Made by a program: the position numbers and the translations under genes | The notes under the pieces: generated by a model | Databases searched by the model: none | The model's input: only the letters and a program-made list of their open reading frames with translations | What the model was told of the DNA's origin: nothing | Shown: positions 1-7,953 of the stretch, piece by piece | How positions within the stretch are numbered: position 1 is the first letter of the stretch | How the letters are laid out: every line of letters starts with the position of its first letter | Assembly (NCBI RefSeq): GCF_001722485.1 | Contig: NZ_LWGL01000012.1 | Location: 1-43,090 of the forward strand | Reading direction: 5' to 3' | Length of the DNA: 43,090 nt | Source of the DNA: Cellulosimicrobium cellulans | GTDB lineage: Bacteria; Actinomycetota; Actinomycetes; Actinomycetales; Cellulomonadaceae

Positions 1-251
1 GGCGGCGCCGCGACGGTCTGCGCGCCGACGACGACGGCGGCCGCACCCACGGCGAGCCCGCCGAGCATCGCGCGGCGCGACAGCGCGCGGCCCGCGACGT
101 CGCGGAAGTACTCGTTCTCGCTCGTGTTCGGCACGGCGTGCGAGCACGCGTCGGCGCACTTGAGGCGGCACGTCACGGGGCTGCGCTTGCCGCGCGCGTG
201 CGGGGTGAGGGAGAGCAGCGTGCGCTGCTCGGGGGCGGGAGTGGTCGTCAT
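1..251 (-). CDS. phoX: PhoX-family (DUF839) phosphatase, 5' part only
   Basis: The first 83 codons of a gene that runs off the left edge of the window. The N terminus reads LLSLTPHARGKRSPVTCRLK, followed by a CADACSHAVPNTSENEYF-type segment, which is the hallmark start of actinobacterial PhoX/DUF839 proteins. A twin-arginine motif SRRAML is followed by a hydrophobic Gly/Ala/Val run (about residues 59-83), so export by the Tat route is expected. PhoX enzymes are calcium-dependent extracytoplasmic phosphatases that release phosphate from organic esters; that role is known for the family and not shown here, because the catalytic part lies outside the window. ATG at 249-251 has GGAG about 10 nt upstream. 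The PHO-like box at 351-394 fits a phosphate-starvation gene. Confidence 0.82.
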   Translation of the reverse strand, partial: MTTTPAPEQRTLLSLTPHARGKRSPVTCRLKCADACSHAVPNTSENEYFRDVAGRALSRRAMLGGLAVGAAAVVVGAQTVAAP

Positions 252-350
252 CGGTCGTCTCCACGGAGCTGGGGGGACTCCTCGCTGCCCGAGGAGCTCC
301 CCGCACGCTAGGAACGCTCGATGACGGCTACCCCACCGCCAGGCGACCAC

Positions 351-394
351 CGGGTGAAATCTGGCGGTGAGCTCCAGGTGAGCTCCGGGTGAGC
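351..394 (-). promoter_or_regulatory. PHO-box-like 11-bp direct repeats upstream of phoX
   Basis: Read on the minus strand, three adjacent 11-nt units stand in perfect register: GCTCACCCGGA, GCTCACCTGGA and GCTCACCGCCA (394 to 362). A fourth related block, TTTCACCCGG, follows shifted by 2 nt. Streptomyces PhoP boxes are built of 11-nt direct repeat units resembling GTTCACC plus four variable bases, so this matches in period and core. It lies about 110 nt upstream of the PhoX start, and a possible -10 (TAGCGT) lies between. PhoP binding is inferred. Confidence 0.65.
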
Positions 395-425
395 TCTCGC
401 GGTGGGCTCGCGGTGGGCCCGCGGG

Positions 426-1469
426 CTACGCCTGGGACGCCTTGTGCTCGCGGATCGCCTGCGCGGCCTGGGGCAGCACCTCGGCGAGGTCGCCGACGAC
501 CGCGAAGTCGGAGATCTCGAACAGCGGGCACTCCGGGTCGTTGTTCACCGCGACGACGACCTGCGCCGCCTGCATGCCGCCCCGGTGATGCGGGGCGCCG
601 GACACGCCCGCGCCGATGTACAGGCGCGGCGCGACGGTCACGCCCGTCTGGCCGACGAACTGGTCGTGCCATCCCTCGTAGACCGCGTCGCGCGTCGCGC
701 CGACCGCGGCACCGAGGGCGTCGGCGAGCTCGACGACGGGACCGAAGTCGCCGTTCGTGCCGCGCCCGCCCGTCACGACGATCGACGCCTCGCCGAGCGC
801 GGGGCGCCCGGTGCCGGACGTCTCGTGCGCGGTGCGCGACACGACCCGGGCCGCCCTCGCGGCGGCGGTGACCTCGACGCCGAACCCGACGACCTCCGTC
901 GCGACCGCCTCGGGCGCCGGCTCCGGCGCGACCGCGTTCGCGCGCACGGTCAGGACGGCGAGGTCCGTCGTCACGGCGCTGCGCACCTCCCACGAGCCCG
1001 CGAAGACGCGCTTGTCCGCGACGAGGTGCGTGCCGTCGTCGTGCAGGTCGGACGCGTCGATCACGAGACCCGCGCCCGTGAGGAACGCGAGCCGCGCCGC
1101 GGCCTCCTTGGTGGGGAACGACGACGTGAGCAGGACGGCGTCGGCGCCGGTCGTGCGCGCGGCGGCGGCGAGCGCCTCGGCGACGACGGGCGTGAGGTGC
1201 AGGGCGTCACCGGTCACGACGTGGCCGTCGGCCGACGGCTCGGCCTGGCGGACCGTCTCGACGCCGTACGCGCCGAGCTGGGCGAGCACCTCGAGGCTGG
1301 GCGCCTCGAGGGCCACGGCCTCGACGCGCCCGACCCGGCGCGCGAGCGTGAGGAGCTCGAGCGCGGGCGAGCGCAGCTCGGTGGCGGGGGTGTCGAGCAG
1401 GACGAGGACGGTGCGGTTTCCGACGCTCCCGGGGGTCGTTCCGGGGGTCGTCTCGGGGGTCACGGTCAC
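426..1469 (-). CDS. etfA: electron transfer flavoprotein, alpha subunit
   Basis: FAD-carrying subunit of the ETF heterodimer, which collects electrons from acyl-CoA and other flavin dehydrogenases in the cytoplasm and passes them to the membrane quinone pool. 347 residues, normal for EtfA. The C-terminal FAD domain is clear: GGRGTNGDFGPV near 234-245, VGQTG at 272-276, GVSGAPHH near 288-295 and the NNDPECPLFEISDFAVVGDL block at 309-328. The N terminus has about 18 extra Thr/Pro-rich residues before the first beta strand. The start is GTG at 1467-1469 with GAGGAC 6 nt upstream; only 12 nt separate it from the etfB stop, so the two are surely co-transcribed as etfBA. Confidence 0.93.
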   Translation of the reverse strand: MTVTPETTPGTTPGSVGNRTVLVLLDTPATELRSPALELLTLARRVGRVEAVALEAPSLEVLAQLGAYGVETVRQAEPSADGHVVTGDALHLTPVVAEALAAAARTTGADAVLLTSSFPTKEAAARLAFLTGAGLVIDASDLHDDGTHLVADKRVFAGSWEVRSAVTTDLAVLTVRANAVAPEPAPEAVATEVVGFGVEVTAAARAARVVSRTAHETSGTGRPALGEASIVVTGGRGTNGDFGPVVELADALGAAVGATRDAVYEGWHDQFVGQTGVTVAPRLYIGAGVSGAPHHRGGMQAAQVVVAVNNDPECPLFEISDFAVVGDLAEVLPQAAQAIREHKASQA

Positions 1470-1481
1470 GGTCGCGTCCTC

Positions 1482-2297
1482 TCAGACCAGGTCGTTGCGG
1501 ATGAGGTACTCGGCGAGCGCGCGCCCGCCCTCGCCCTTGTCGACGACGATCTCGACCTCGGGGCGCGGCGGCCGCGGCGACGCGTCGAGCACGCGGGTGC
1601 GCGCGCCCGCGTCGCCCACCTGCGCCGGGTCGACGCCCACGTCGGCGAGGCTCCAGGCCTCCACCGGCTTGGTGCGCGCGGCCATGATGAGCTTGAAGTT
1701 CGGGAAGCGGGGCTCGTTCGCGTGGTCGGTCACGCTGACGACCGCGGGCAGCGGCGCCTCGAGCACCTCCTCGACGCCGTCGAGCTCGCGGGTGACGCGC
1801 GCGGCGCGGGCGCCGGGCTCTCCCGTGAGCTCGAGCCGGCCCGCGAGCGTGAGCTGTGGCAGGCCGAGCTCGGCGGACAGCAGCGCGGGCACCACGGAAC
1901 CGAGGCCGTCGAGCGCCGCCATCCCCGTGACGACGAGGTCGACGGGGCTCTCCTCGGCGAGGCGCCGCACCGCGGCGGCGAGCACGCGCGCGGTGCCGAA
2001 GTAGTCGGAGCCGGCGATCGCGTCGTCGCTCACGCGCACGCCGCGGTCGACGCCGAGCTGGAACGCCTTCTTCACCGCAGCGTCCGCGTCGGGCCCGGCG
2101 ACCGTCACGACGACGACCTCGCTCGCCGCGCGCTCGTCGTCCGGCAGCGTCTCCACGAGCCGCAGGGCCGCCTCGACCGCGTTCTCGTCGAGCTCGTTGA
2201 GCGTCCCCTCGTCGGGCCGGCGCACGACGCGCCCGCCCTCGAAGCCCCGGTCGGCGTGGATGTCCGGGACGTACTTGACGGCGACGACGATCCGCAT
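1482..2297 (-). CDS. etfB: electron transfer flavoprotein, beta subunit
   Basis: Partner of EtfA; binds AMP and docks the dehydrogenase donors. 271 residues from MRIVVAVKYVPDIHADRGFE, the typical EtfB start, to LAEYLIRNDLV. The segment PVDLVVTGMAALDGLGSVVP followed by LSAELGLPQLT is the family's nucleotide-binding and interface region. The open frame runs on far upstream, but ATG at 2295-2297 is chosen because it gives the family N terminus and has GGGAG about 8 nt before it. It is the first gene of the etfBA pair and is divergent from glgX across 141 nt. No acyl-CoA dehydrogenase gene lies next to it, so the electron donor cannot be named from context. Confidence 0.93.
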   Translation of the reverse strand: MRIVVAVKYVPDIHADRGFEGGRVVRRPDEGTLNELDENAVEAALRLVETLPDDERAASEVVVVTVAGPDADAAVKKAFQLGVDRGVRVSDDAIAGSDYFGTARVLAAAVRRLAEESPVDLVVTGMAALDGLGSVVPALLSAELGLPQLTLAGRLELTGEPGARAARVTRELDGVEEVLEAPLPAVVSVTDHANEPRFPNFKLIMAARTKPVEAWSLADVGVDPAQVGDAGARTRVLDASPRPPRPEVEIVVDKGEGGRALAEYLIRNDLV

Positions 2298-2426
2298 CGG
2301 GCTCGCTCCCTGTGCTGGCGGTCGGTGGACGGGGTACTCGGACGTGCGGTGGACCGGGTGCCATGCTCCCGGCCTGCTCAGGGCAGCGTACCGGCGGGCC
2401 CGCGCGACCGGGTCGGTGAGTCCGGC

Positions 2427-2432
2427 CACAAT
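2427..2432 (+). promoter_or_regulatory. -10-like hexamer, leaderless glgX
   Basis: CACAAT lies exactly 6 nt before the GTG chosen as the glgX start, so transcription would begin at the start codon. No Shine-Dalgarno sequence is present. Inferred from spacing shared with other genes in the window. Confidence 0.45.
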
Positions 2433-2438
2433 GGGACG

Positions 2439-4796
2439 GTGCACGTCTCGCCCGTCCCCTCGGAACCGGACCGCTCCGCGGACCCCGACGGCCTCCGCGT
2501 CGACCGGCACGCGCCCCTGCCGCGGCTCGGGGTCCACCTCGCCGGCGACGGTGTCGACGTCGCGGTGCTCGCGACGCACGCGAGCGCCGTCGAGCTGTGC
2601 CTCGTGGACACCGTCGACGGCGTCGAGGGCGACGGGCCGGAGCGCTTCCGCGAGCGCCGCGTCGCGCTGACGGGCCCCGCGTACGGCGTGTGGACCGCGC
2701 ACGTGCCGGGCGTGCGCGCCGGACAGCGGTACGGGTTCCGCGTCCACGGTCCGTGGGACCCGGCCGCCGGGCTGCGGCACAACCCGGCCAAGCTGCTCGT
2801 CGACCCGTACGCGCGCGGACTCGTGGGCGAGCTCGTCGACGACCCGGCGATCCGCGGCCACGCCGGGGCGGACCCGTACGGGCCCGCCGACGGGCGCGAC
2901 TCGCTGCCGTTCGTGCCGCACTCCGTCGTGGTGCCGGAGCCGGGCGGCCCGCTCGCGCCGCGCCCGCGCGTCCCGTGGTCGAGGACGGTCGTCTACGAGG
3001 CGCACGTGCGCGGCCTCACGCAGCGCCTCGAGGCGCTGCCCGAGCACCTGCGGGGCACGTACGCGGGCCTCGCACACCCCGTGACGATCGCGCACCTGCG
3101 AGCGCTCGGCGTCACGACGCTCGAGCTCCTGCCGATCCACGCCAACGTGCCCGAGCCGCACCTGCTCGCGAGCGGGCGCACCAACTACTGGGGCTACTCC
3201 ACGCTGGGGTTCTTCGCGCCGCACGCCGCGTACGCGACCCGCGCCGCGCAGGAGGCGGGCCCAGAGGCCGTGCTCGACGAGGTGCGCGGGATGGTGCACC
3301 TGCTGCACGAGGCGGGGATCGAGGTGCTGCTCGACGTGGTGTACAACCACACCTGCGAGGGCGGCGCGGACGGCTTCCACCTGTCGTGGCGGGGCCTCGA
3401 CAACCCGCTGTACTACCTGCACGACGGCGGGACGCCCGCCCGGCTCGCGGACGTCACCGGGACGGGCAACACGCTGGACTTCCGCCGCCCGGCCGTCATC
3501 CGCGCGGCGCTGGACTCGCTGCGGTACTGGGCGCAGGTGGTGGGCGTCGACGGGTTCCGGTTCGACCTCGCCGTGACGCTCGCGCGCGGCGCCGGCGGGT
3601 TCGACGCGCACCACCCGTTCCTCGTCGCGCTGCAGACCGACCCGGTGCTGTGCGGGCTCAAGCTCGTCGCCGAGCCGTGGGACGTGGGGCCCGGCGGGTG
3701 GCGCACGGGACAGTTCCCCCCGCCGCTCGCCGAGTGGAACGACCGCTTCCGCGACGCGGTGCGCCAGTTCTGGCTCGCCGACGCGCGCGAGGCCTCGCAC
3801 GGGCGGACCGGCCACGGCGTGCGGGACCTCGCGACCCGCCTCGCCGGGTCCGCGGACGTCTTCGGGCACAGCGACCCGCCGCTCCTGCGCGGACCGGTCG
3901 CGTCGGTGAGCTACGTGACTGCCCACGACGGCTTCACGCTCGCCGACCTCGTCGCCTACGACCACAAGCACAACCTCGCCAACGGCGAGGGGAACCGGGA
4001 CGGTACGGACAACAACCGGTCGTGGAACCACGGGCTCGAGGGGCCGGTCGGTGCCGCGGGTGCCGTGGCCCCGGACGGCCTCGCGCAGCCCGGCGTGGAG
4101 CCCGGCGTGGAGCCCGGCGTGGAGATCGCCCCGCTGCGCCGCCGCTCGATCCGCAACGTCCTCGCGACCCTGCTGCTGGCCGCCGGGACGCCCATGATCA
4201 CCGCGGGCGACGAGATGGGACGCACGCAGCGCGGCAACAACAACGCGTACGTGGCCGACGACGAGACGTCGTGGGTCTCGTGGGACCTGTCGCCGTGGCG
4301 CAAGGACCTGCTCGCGACCGCCCAGCACCTGCTCGCCCTGCGCCGAGAGCACGCCGCCCTGCGCCCGGACACCTTCTTCACCGGGCGGCCCCGGCCGGGT
4401 GCGCCGGACGGCGTGCCGGACCTCGCGTGGTTCGACGCCGCCGGTGCGCCCGTCGACCACGCGACGTGGCACGACGCCCGGGTGCGCACGCTGCAGATGC
4501 TGCGCACGACGCCCGGTCCGGGCGAGAGCGACGTGCTCGTGGTGCTCGCCGGCGGGCTCGACCCCGTCGAGGTCACGCTGCCGGGCGTGCGCACCGCCGC
4601 GGGCGGCGCGCCCGAGCGGTGGTCGCTCGCGTGGGACTCGGCGTGGGAGCACCCGGGCGACCGCGCGGGCCTCGACGTCGACGGCCACGCCCGGCCGGGC
4701 GACGTCGTCGTGCTCGAGCCGCTGAACCTGCGGGTCTACGTCTCGCCCGTCTCCCCCGTCATCTCCCCCGACGTCTCCCCCGTCGCGGCGACGTAG
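2439..4796 (+). CDS. glgX: glycogen debranching enzyme GlgX (GH13 isoamylase type)
   Basis: Hydrolyses alpha-1,6 branches left when phosphorylase trims glycogen. 785 residues. An N-terminal CBM48-like domain (about 25-130) precedes the GH13 barrel. Catalytic residues are D376 (VDGFRFDLA), E412 (VAEPWDVGPGGW) and D497 (TAHDGF), plus DVVYNHT. The frame is open for 2 kb upstream, but that part is antisense to etfBA, so GTG 2439 is used: it gives a family-length N terminus and sits 6 nt behind a -10-like CACAAT. The insert around residues 551-562 is a tandem triple PGVE repeat, and the C terminus ends in a low-complexity Ser-Pro-Val stretch (about 769-782) that looks unstructured. It stands apart from the other glg genes but on the same strand as glgE and glgB. 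Confidence 0.93.
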   Translation: MHVSPVPSEPDRSADPDGLRVDRHAPLPRLGVHLAGDGVDVAVLATHASAVELCLVDTVDGVEGDGPERFRERRVALTGPAYGVWTAHVPGVRAGQRYGFRVHGPWDPAAGLRHNPAKLLVDPYARGLVGELVDDPAIRGHAGADPYGPADGRDSLPFVPHSVVVPEPGGPLAPRPRVPWSRTVVYEAHVRGLTQRLEALPEHLRGTYAGLAHPVTIAHLRALGVTTLELLPIHANVPEPHLLASGRTNYWGYSTLGFFAPHAAYATRAAQEAGPEAVLDEVRGMVHLLHEAGIEVLLDVVYNHTCEGGADGFHLSWRGLDNPLYYLHDGGTPARLADVTGTGNTLDFRRPAVIRAALDSLRYWAQVVGVDGFRFDLAVTLARGAGGFDAHHPFLVALQTDPVLCGLKLVAEPWDVGPGGWRTGQFPPPLAEWNDRFRDAVRQFWLADAREASHGRTGHGVRDLATRLAGSADVFGHSDPPLLRGPVASVSYVTAHDGFTLADLVAYDHKHNLANGEGNRDGTDNNRSWNHGLEGPVGAAGAVAPDGLAQPGVEPGVEPGVEIAPLRRRSIRNVLATLLLAAGTPMITAGDEMGRTQRGNNNAYVADDETSWVSWDLSPWRKDLLATAQHLLALRREHAALRPDTFFTGRPRPGAPDGVPDLAWFDAAGAPVDHATWHDARVRTLQMLRTTPGPGESDVLVVLAGGLDPVEVTLPGVRTAAGGAPERWSLAWDSAWEHPGDRAGLDVDGHARPGDVVVLEPLNLRVYVSPVSPVISPDVSPVAAT
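4089..4124 (+). repeat. 3 x 12-bp tandem repeat inside glgX
   Basis: CCCGGCGTGGAG occurs three times in a row, in frame, coding Pro-Gly-Val-Glu three times in a surface-loop position. Copy number could vary by slippage without breaking the frame. Confidence 0.95.
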
Positions 4797-4842
4797 CGGC
4801 CGCTCGCCCGCCGCGCCCTCCCGCTCCCGGGCGGGTGTGCCC

Positions 4843-4848
4843 TAGTCT
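4843..4848 (+). promoter_or_regulatory. -10-like hexamer, leaderless FAD dehydrogenase gene
   Basis: TAGTCT, then 6 nt, then ATG 4855. No Shine-Dalgarno sequence is present, so a leaderless transcript is likely. Confidence 0.5.
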
Positions 4849-4854
4849 TCGCGC

Positions 4855-6591
4855 ATGAGTGACTCCGATCACAGCGAGGTGACCGGTCCTGCGGAGGTCG
4901 TCGTCGTCGGGGCGGGCCTGGCCGGGCTCGTCGCCGCGACCGAGCTCACCGCGGCGGGGCGCCGCGTCGTCCTGCTCGACCAGGAGCCGGCGGCGAGCCT
5001 CGGCGGCCAGGCGTGGTGGTCCTTCGGCGGCCTGTTCCTCGTCGACTCGCCCGAGCAGCGCCGCATGGGCGTGCGCGACTCCGCCGAGCTCGCGCTCGAC
5101 GACTGGCTCGGCTCGGCGCAGTTCGCCCCCGGCGCGGACCGCGGCGAGGGCCCCGACCGCCACGGGTACGCGTGGGCGCGCGCCTTCGTCGACTTCGCCG
5201 CCGGCGAGATGCGCCCGTGGCTGCACGCCAAGGGCGTGCGCTGGTTCCCGCTCGTGCAGTGGGCCGAGCGCGGCGGCTACCCGGTGCAGCCCGGGACCGA
5301 CGGTCAGGTGGGCGCGCACGGCAACTCGGTCCCGCGGTTCCACGTCACGTGGGGCACCGGCCCCGCGGTGCTCGAGCCGTTCGTGCGCGCGGCGCTGGAC
5401 GCGCGCGCCGAGGGGATGCTCGACGTGCGGTTCCGGCACCGCGTCACGTCGCTCGTCGTGACCGACGGCGCGGTGACGGGCGTGCGCGCCGAGGTGCTCG
5501 CGCCGTCGGACGCCGAGCGCGGCGCGCCCTCCTCGCGGGACGTCGTCGGCGAGGTCGAGATCGCCGCGGGCGCGGTCGTCGTGACGTCGGGCGGGATCGG
5601 GGCCAACCACGAGCTCGTCGCGTCCCGCTGGCCCGGCTCCGCCGGGCGGCTCCCGGCGCGCATGCTGTCCGGCGTGCCCGACTCGACCGACGGCCTCCTG
5701 CTCACCGCCGCGGCCGACGCCGGCGCCGCCCTCGTCCACGAGGACCGCATGTGGCACTACCCCGAGGGCATCGCCAACCACTCCCCTGTGTGGACGAACC
5801 ACGGCATCCGCATCCTGCCCGGGCCGAGCTCGCTGTGGCTCGACGCCGACGGCAACCGGCTGCCCGCGCCGCTGTTCCCCGGTTTCGACGCGCTCGGCGC
5901 GATGCGGCACGTCACCGAGCGCGGCGACGACCACTCCTGGTTCGTGCTCAACAAGGCGATCATGGAGACGGAGTTCGCGCTGTCCGGCTCCGAGCAGAAC
6001 CCCGACCTCACCGGCAAGGACGTGCGGCTCCTCGCCCAGCGCGTGCTGCCGCGCGCCGTCGGACCGGTCGCGCGCTTCGCCGAGCAGTCGCCCGAGTTCG
6101 TGTGGGCCGACACGCCCGCCGAGCTCGCCGCCGGGATGAACGCCCTCACCGAGGCGACCCCCGGGTCGCGCGGCCACGTCGACCCGGACGCGCTCGCGCG
6201 CGTGATCCGGCTGCGCGACGAGCAGGTGCGCACCGGGCTCGGCAAGGACCCGCAGGTCGTCGCCACCGCGATGGCGCGCCGCTACCGCGTCGACCGGCTC
6301 ATCCGCGTCTCCCCGCCCCGGCCCCTCACGACGCCGAAGGACGGGCCGCTGCTCGCCGTCCGGCTCTCGGTCCTCACCCGCAAGACGCTCGGCGGCCTGT
6401 GGACCGACACGTCCGGGCGCGTGCTGCGCGCCGACGGCGCCGTCCTGCCCGGCCTCTGGGCCGCCGGCGAGGCGGCGGGCTTCGGCGGCGGCGGCGTGCA
6501 CGGCCACCGCGCGCTCGAGGGCACGTTCCTCGGCGGGTGCCTGTTCTCCGGCCGCGTTGCCGGGCGCGCGCTCGCGGCCGAGCTCGCCTGA
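4855..6591 (+). CDS. FAD-binding dehydrogenase, fumarate reductase / KsdD-like fold
   Basis: 578-residue soluble flavoprotein of the FAD_binding_2 family, which includes fumarate reductase flavoprotein subunits, 3-ketosteroid dehydrogenases and many uncharacterised FAD-binding dehydrogenases. The Rossmann motif VVVVGAGLAGLVAATEL (G19, G21, G24) opens the protein, and the FAD-closing segment GLWAAGEAAGFGGGGVHGHR sits near the C terminus (about 541-560). No heme CxxCH, no signal peptide and no membrane segment are seen, so it is cytoplasmic with an unknown substrate. Start and end fit the family exactly. Its neighbours do not name a pathway: glgX is 58 nt upstream and palindrome A begins 20 nt after its stop. 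Assignment to the fold is firm; substrate is unknown. Confidence 0.85.
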   Translation: MSDSDHSEVTGPAEVVVVGAGLAGLVAATELTAAGRRVVLLDQEPAASLGGQAWWSFGGLFLVDSPEQRRMGVRDSAELALDDWLGSAQFAPGADRGEGPDRHGYAWARAFVDFAAGEMRPWLHAKGVRWFPLVQWAERGGYPVQPGTDGQVGAHGNSVPRFHVTWGTGPAVLEPFVRAALDARAEGMLDVRFRHRVTSLVVTDGAVTGVRAEVLAPSDAERGAPSSRDVVGEVEIAAGAVVVTSGGIGANHELVASRWPGSAGRLPARMLSGVPDSTDGLLLTAAADAGAALVHEDRMWHYPEGIANHSPVWTNHGIRILPGPSSLWLDADGNRLPAPLFPGFDALGAMRHVTERGDDHSWFVLNKAIMETEFALSGSEQNPDLTGKDVRLLAQRVLPRAVGPVARFAEQSPEFVWADTPAELAAGMNALTEATPGSRGHVDPDALARVIRLRDEQVRTGLGKDPQVVATAMARRYRVDRLIRVSPPRPLTTPKDGPLLAVRLSVLTRKTLGGLWTDTSGRVLRADGAVLPGLWAAGEAAGFGGGGVHGHRALEGTFLGGCLFSGRVAGRALAAELA

Positions 6592-6610
6592 CCGTACCGG
6601 CCGGGGCGAT

Positions 6611-6682
6611 CGCGAGATAGAGGGTTTCCCGCGAGGTAGAGGGAGATCTCCCTCTACCTCGACGAGAACCCTCTACCTCGCG
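6611..6682. repeat. palindromic element A (CGCGAGRTAGA family)
   Basis: A 72-bp imperfect palindrome with 31 of 36 positions matching between arms. Its centre is a perfect 30-bp palindrome, 6632-6661. The unit CGCGAG(A/G)TAGA (last copy reads CGTCGAGGTAGA) occurs four times, at 6611 and 6630 forward and ending at 6661 and 6682 in reverse. It starts 20 nt after the dehydrogenase stop, and its right arm covers the -35 region expected for the next gene. No T-run follows, so it is not a classic intrinsic terminator. Confidence 0.9.
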
Positions 6683-6690
6683 TTCGCCGG

Positions 6691-6696
6691 TAGGGT
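6691..6696 (+). promoter_or_regulatory. -10-like hexamer before membrane-protein gene
   Basis: TAGGGT, 7 nt, then ATG 6704. The matching -35 position falls inside the right arm of palindrome A. Confidence 0.45.
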
Positions 6697-6703
6697 CCCG
6701 GCC

Positions 6704-7891
6704 ATGACCGTGCCCGACGACGCGTCCCCGGCCCGCGCGCCCGAGGCCGCCCCGCTCGACGCCGCGGCGTGCGAGCGGTTCTTCCGCCGCAACGGCCTGC
6801 CGCTCCTCGTCGAGGGGCACTCGCTGGACCGCGACGTGTTCGGCCGGTCCGCGCCGTTCCTTCTCGTCGTGCTGCTCGCCGAGCTGTCCGGCGCCGTCCG
6901 CACGACCTGGCCCGCGTGGGCCAACGTGCTCGCCCTGCTCGGCGGCGCGGTCCTCGTCGGCGCCGCGTACGCGGGGCTCAACGTGCTGCGGGGCCGGCGC
7001 TGGTCCACGCTCCCGCAGTCCGTCGGCCTGCCCGAGCTCGCGTTCTTCGTCCTCGCGCCCGCGCTGCCGCCCCTCGTGTTCGGCGGGCGGTGGGACGAGG
7101 CGCTGCTCACCGTCGTCGGCAACCTCGTGCTGCTCGGGGTCGTGCGCGTCGTCGTCGGGTACGGCGTGCTGTCGTCGCTGTGGTGGGGCCTCGCGCGCGT
7201 CGCCGACGAGCTCGGCGCCTCGCTCCTGCGGCTCGTGCGCCTGCTGCCGCTGCTGCTCGTGTTCTCGCTCGTGCTGTTCTACAACGCCGAGGTCTGGCAG
7301 GTCTTCGACCGCACCCACGGCGTTGCCGACCTCGCGCTCGGCGCGTTCTTCCTCCTGCTGATCGTCCTGTTCGTCGCGCTGCGCGTGCCCGGCGAGGCGC
7401 GCGAGGCGCTCGCGGACGCCGCCGCCGACGTGCCGGGCAGCGACCGCGCAGCCCGGCTCACACGCCCGCAGGCGGGCAACCTCGCTGCGATGATCGCCAC
7501 GAGCCAGCTGCTCCAGGTGCTCGTGGTGAGCGCCGGGATGGGCGTGTTCTTCATGGCGCTCGGCACACTGACGGTCACGCCCGAGGTCATGGCGCTGTGG
7601 GACGTCGAGGGCGGCACCTGGGAGCGCACGTTCGCCCTCGCCGGCGGCCCCGGCGTCGAGGGGGCCGAGCTCGTCGTCACGCAGACGCTCCTGCGCGTGT
7701 CCGTCGCGATCGCGACGTTCACCGGGCTCTACTACGCCATCTCGGTCCAGGTCGACGCGGTCTACCGCGAGGAGTTCGTCGAGGGCATCGGCACCCAGCT
7801 GCGCGACGTCCTGCGCACCCGCGCGCGCTACCTCGACCTCCTCGACGCGGCCCCGACCACCCCCGCCGCCACTCCCGCCCCCGCGAGATAG
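6704..7891 (+). CDS. multi-spanning membrane protein of unknown function
   Basis: 395 residues. A cytoplasmic N terminus (about 45 residues) is followed by roughly seven or eight hydrophobic segments, for example APFLLVVLLAELSG, NVLALLGGAVLVGAAYAGL, ELAFFVLAPALPPLVF, LLTVVGNLVLLGVVRVVVGY, LLPLLLVFSLVLFYN, LALGAFFLLLIVLFVALRV, LLQVLVVSAGMGVFFMAL and VSVAIATFTGLYYAI. I do not recognise a catalytic or transport motif. The frame is open further upstream through palindrome A, but ATG 6704 is chosen because it follows a -10-like TAGGGT and avoids translating the repeat. The TAG stop lies inside palindrome B, shared with the end of the convergent gene. Confidence 0.75.
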   Translation: MTVPDDASPARAPEAAPLDAAACERFFRRNGLPLLVEGHSLDRDVFGRSAPFLLVVLLAELSGAVRTTWPAWANVLALLGGAVLVGAAYAGLNVLRGRRWSTLPQSVGLPELAFFVLAPALPPLVFGGRWDEALLTVVGNLVLLGVVRVVVGYGVLSSLWWGLARVADELGASLLRLVRLLPLLLVFSLVLFYNAEVWQVFDRTHGVADLALGAFFLLLIVLFVALRVPGEAREALADAAADVPGSDRAARLTRPQAGNLAAMIATSQLLQVLVVSAGMGVFFMALGTLTVTPEVMALWDVEGGTWERTFALAGGPGVEGAELVVTQTLLRVSVAIATFTGLYYAISVQVDAVYREEFVEGIGTQLRDVLRTRARYLDLLDAAPTTPAATPAPAR

Positions 7892-7953
7892 AACCTCCCG
7901 TCGCGAGGTAGAGCACGCGGCGTTCTACCTCGCGACCGCTGGTTCTATCTCGG
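7882..7953. repeat. palindromic element B (CGCGAGRTAGA family)
   Basis: A dyad centred at 7918. Forward units start at 7882 and 7902 and inverted units end at 7934 and about 7953; outer and inner pairs share exactly the same centre. The stop codons of both convergent genes (TAG at 7889-7891 on plus, and CTA at 7925-7927, read TAG on minus) are the TAG inside the repeat unit, so the last residues of both proteins are encoded by the element. Confidence 0.88.

Noticed and set aside
2324-2359. Direct repeat GGTGGAC(G/C)GGGT in the etfB/glgX control region
   Set aside because: Only two 12-nt copies 24 bp apart in GC-rich sequence, with no known operator pattern; could be chance.
402-2438. Open frame extending glgX upstream through the etfBA genes
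   Set aside because: It is antisense to two clear family members and has Arg/Asp-rich, low-quality composition; the family N terminus begins at 2439.
2298-4688. Open frame extending etfB upstream, antisense to glgX
   Set aside because: Long open frames opposite real genes are expected at this GC content; the EtfB N terminus and ribosome site fix the start at 2297.
4759-6507. Long minus-strand open frame opposite the FAD dehydrogenase
   Set aside because: Composition is a His/Arg/Gly-rich shadow with no family pattern; the plus-strand protein is unmistakable.
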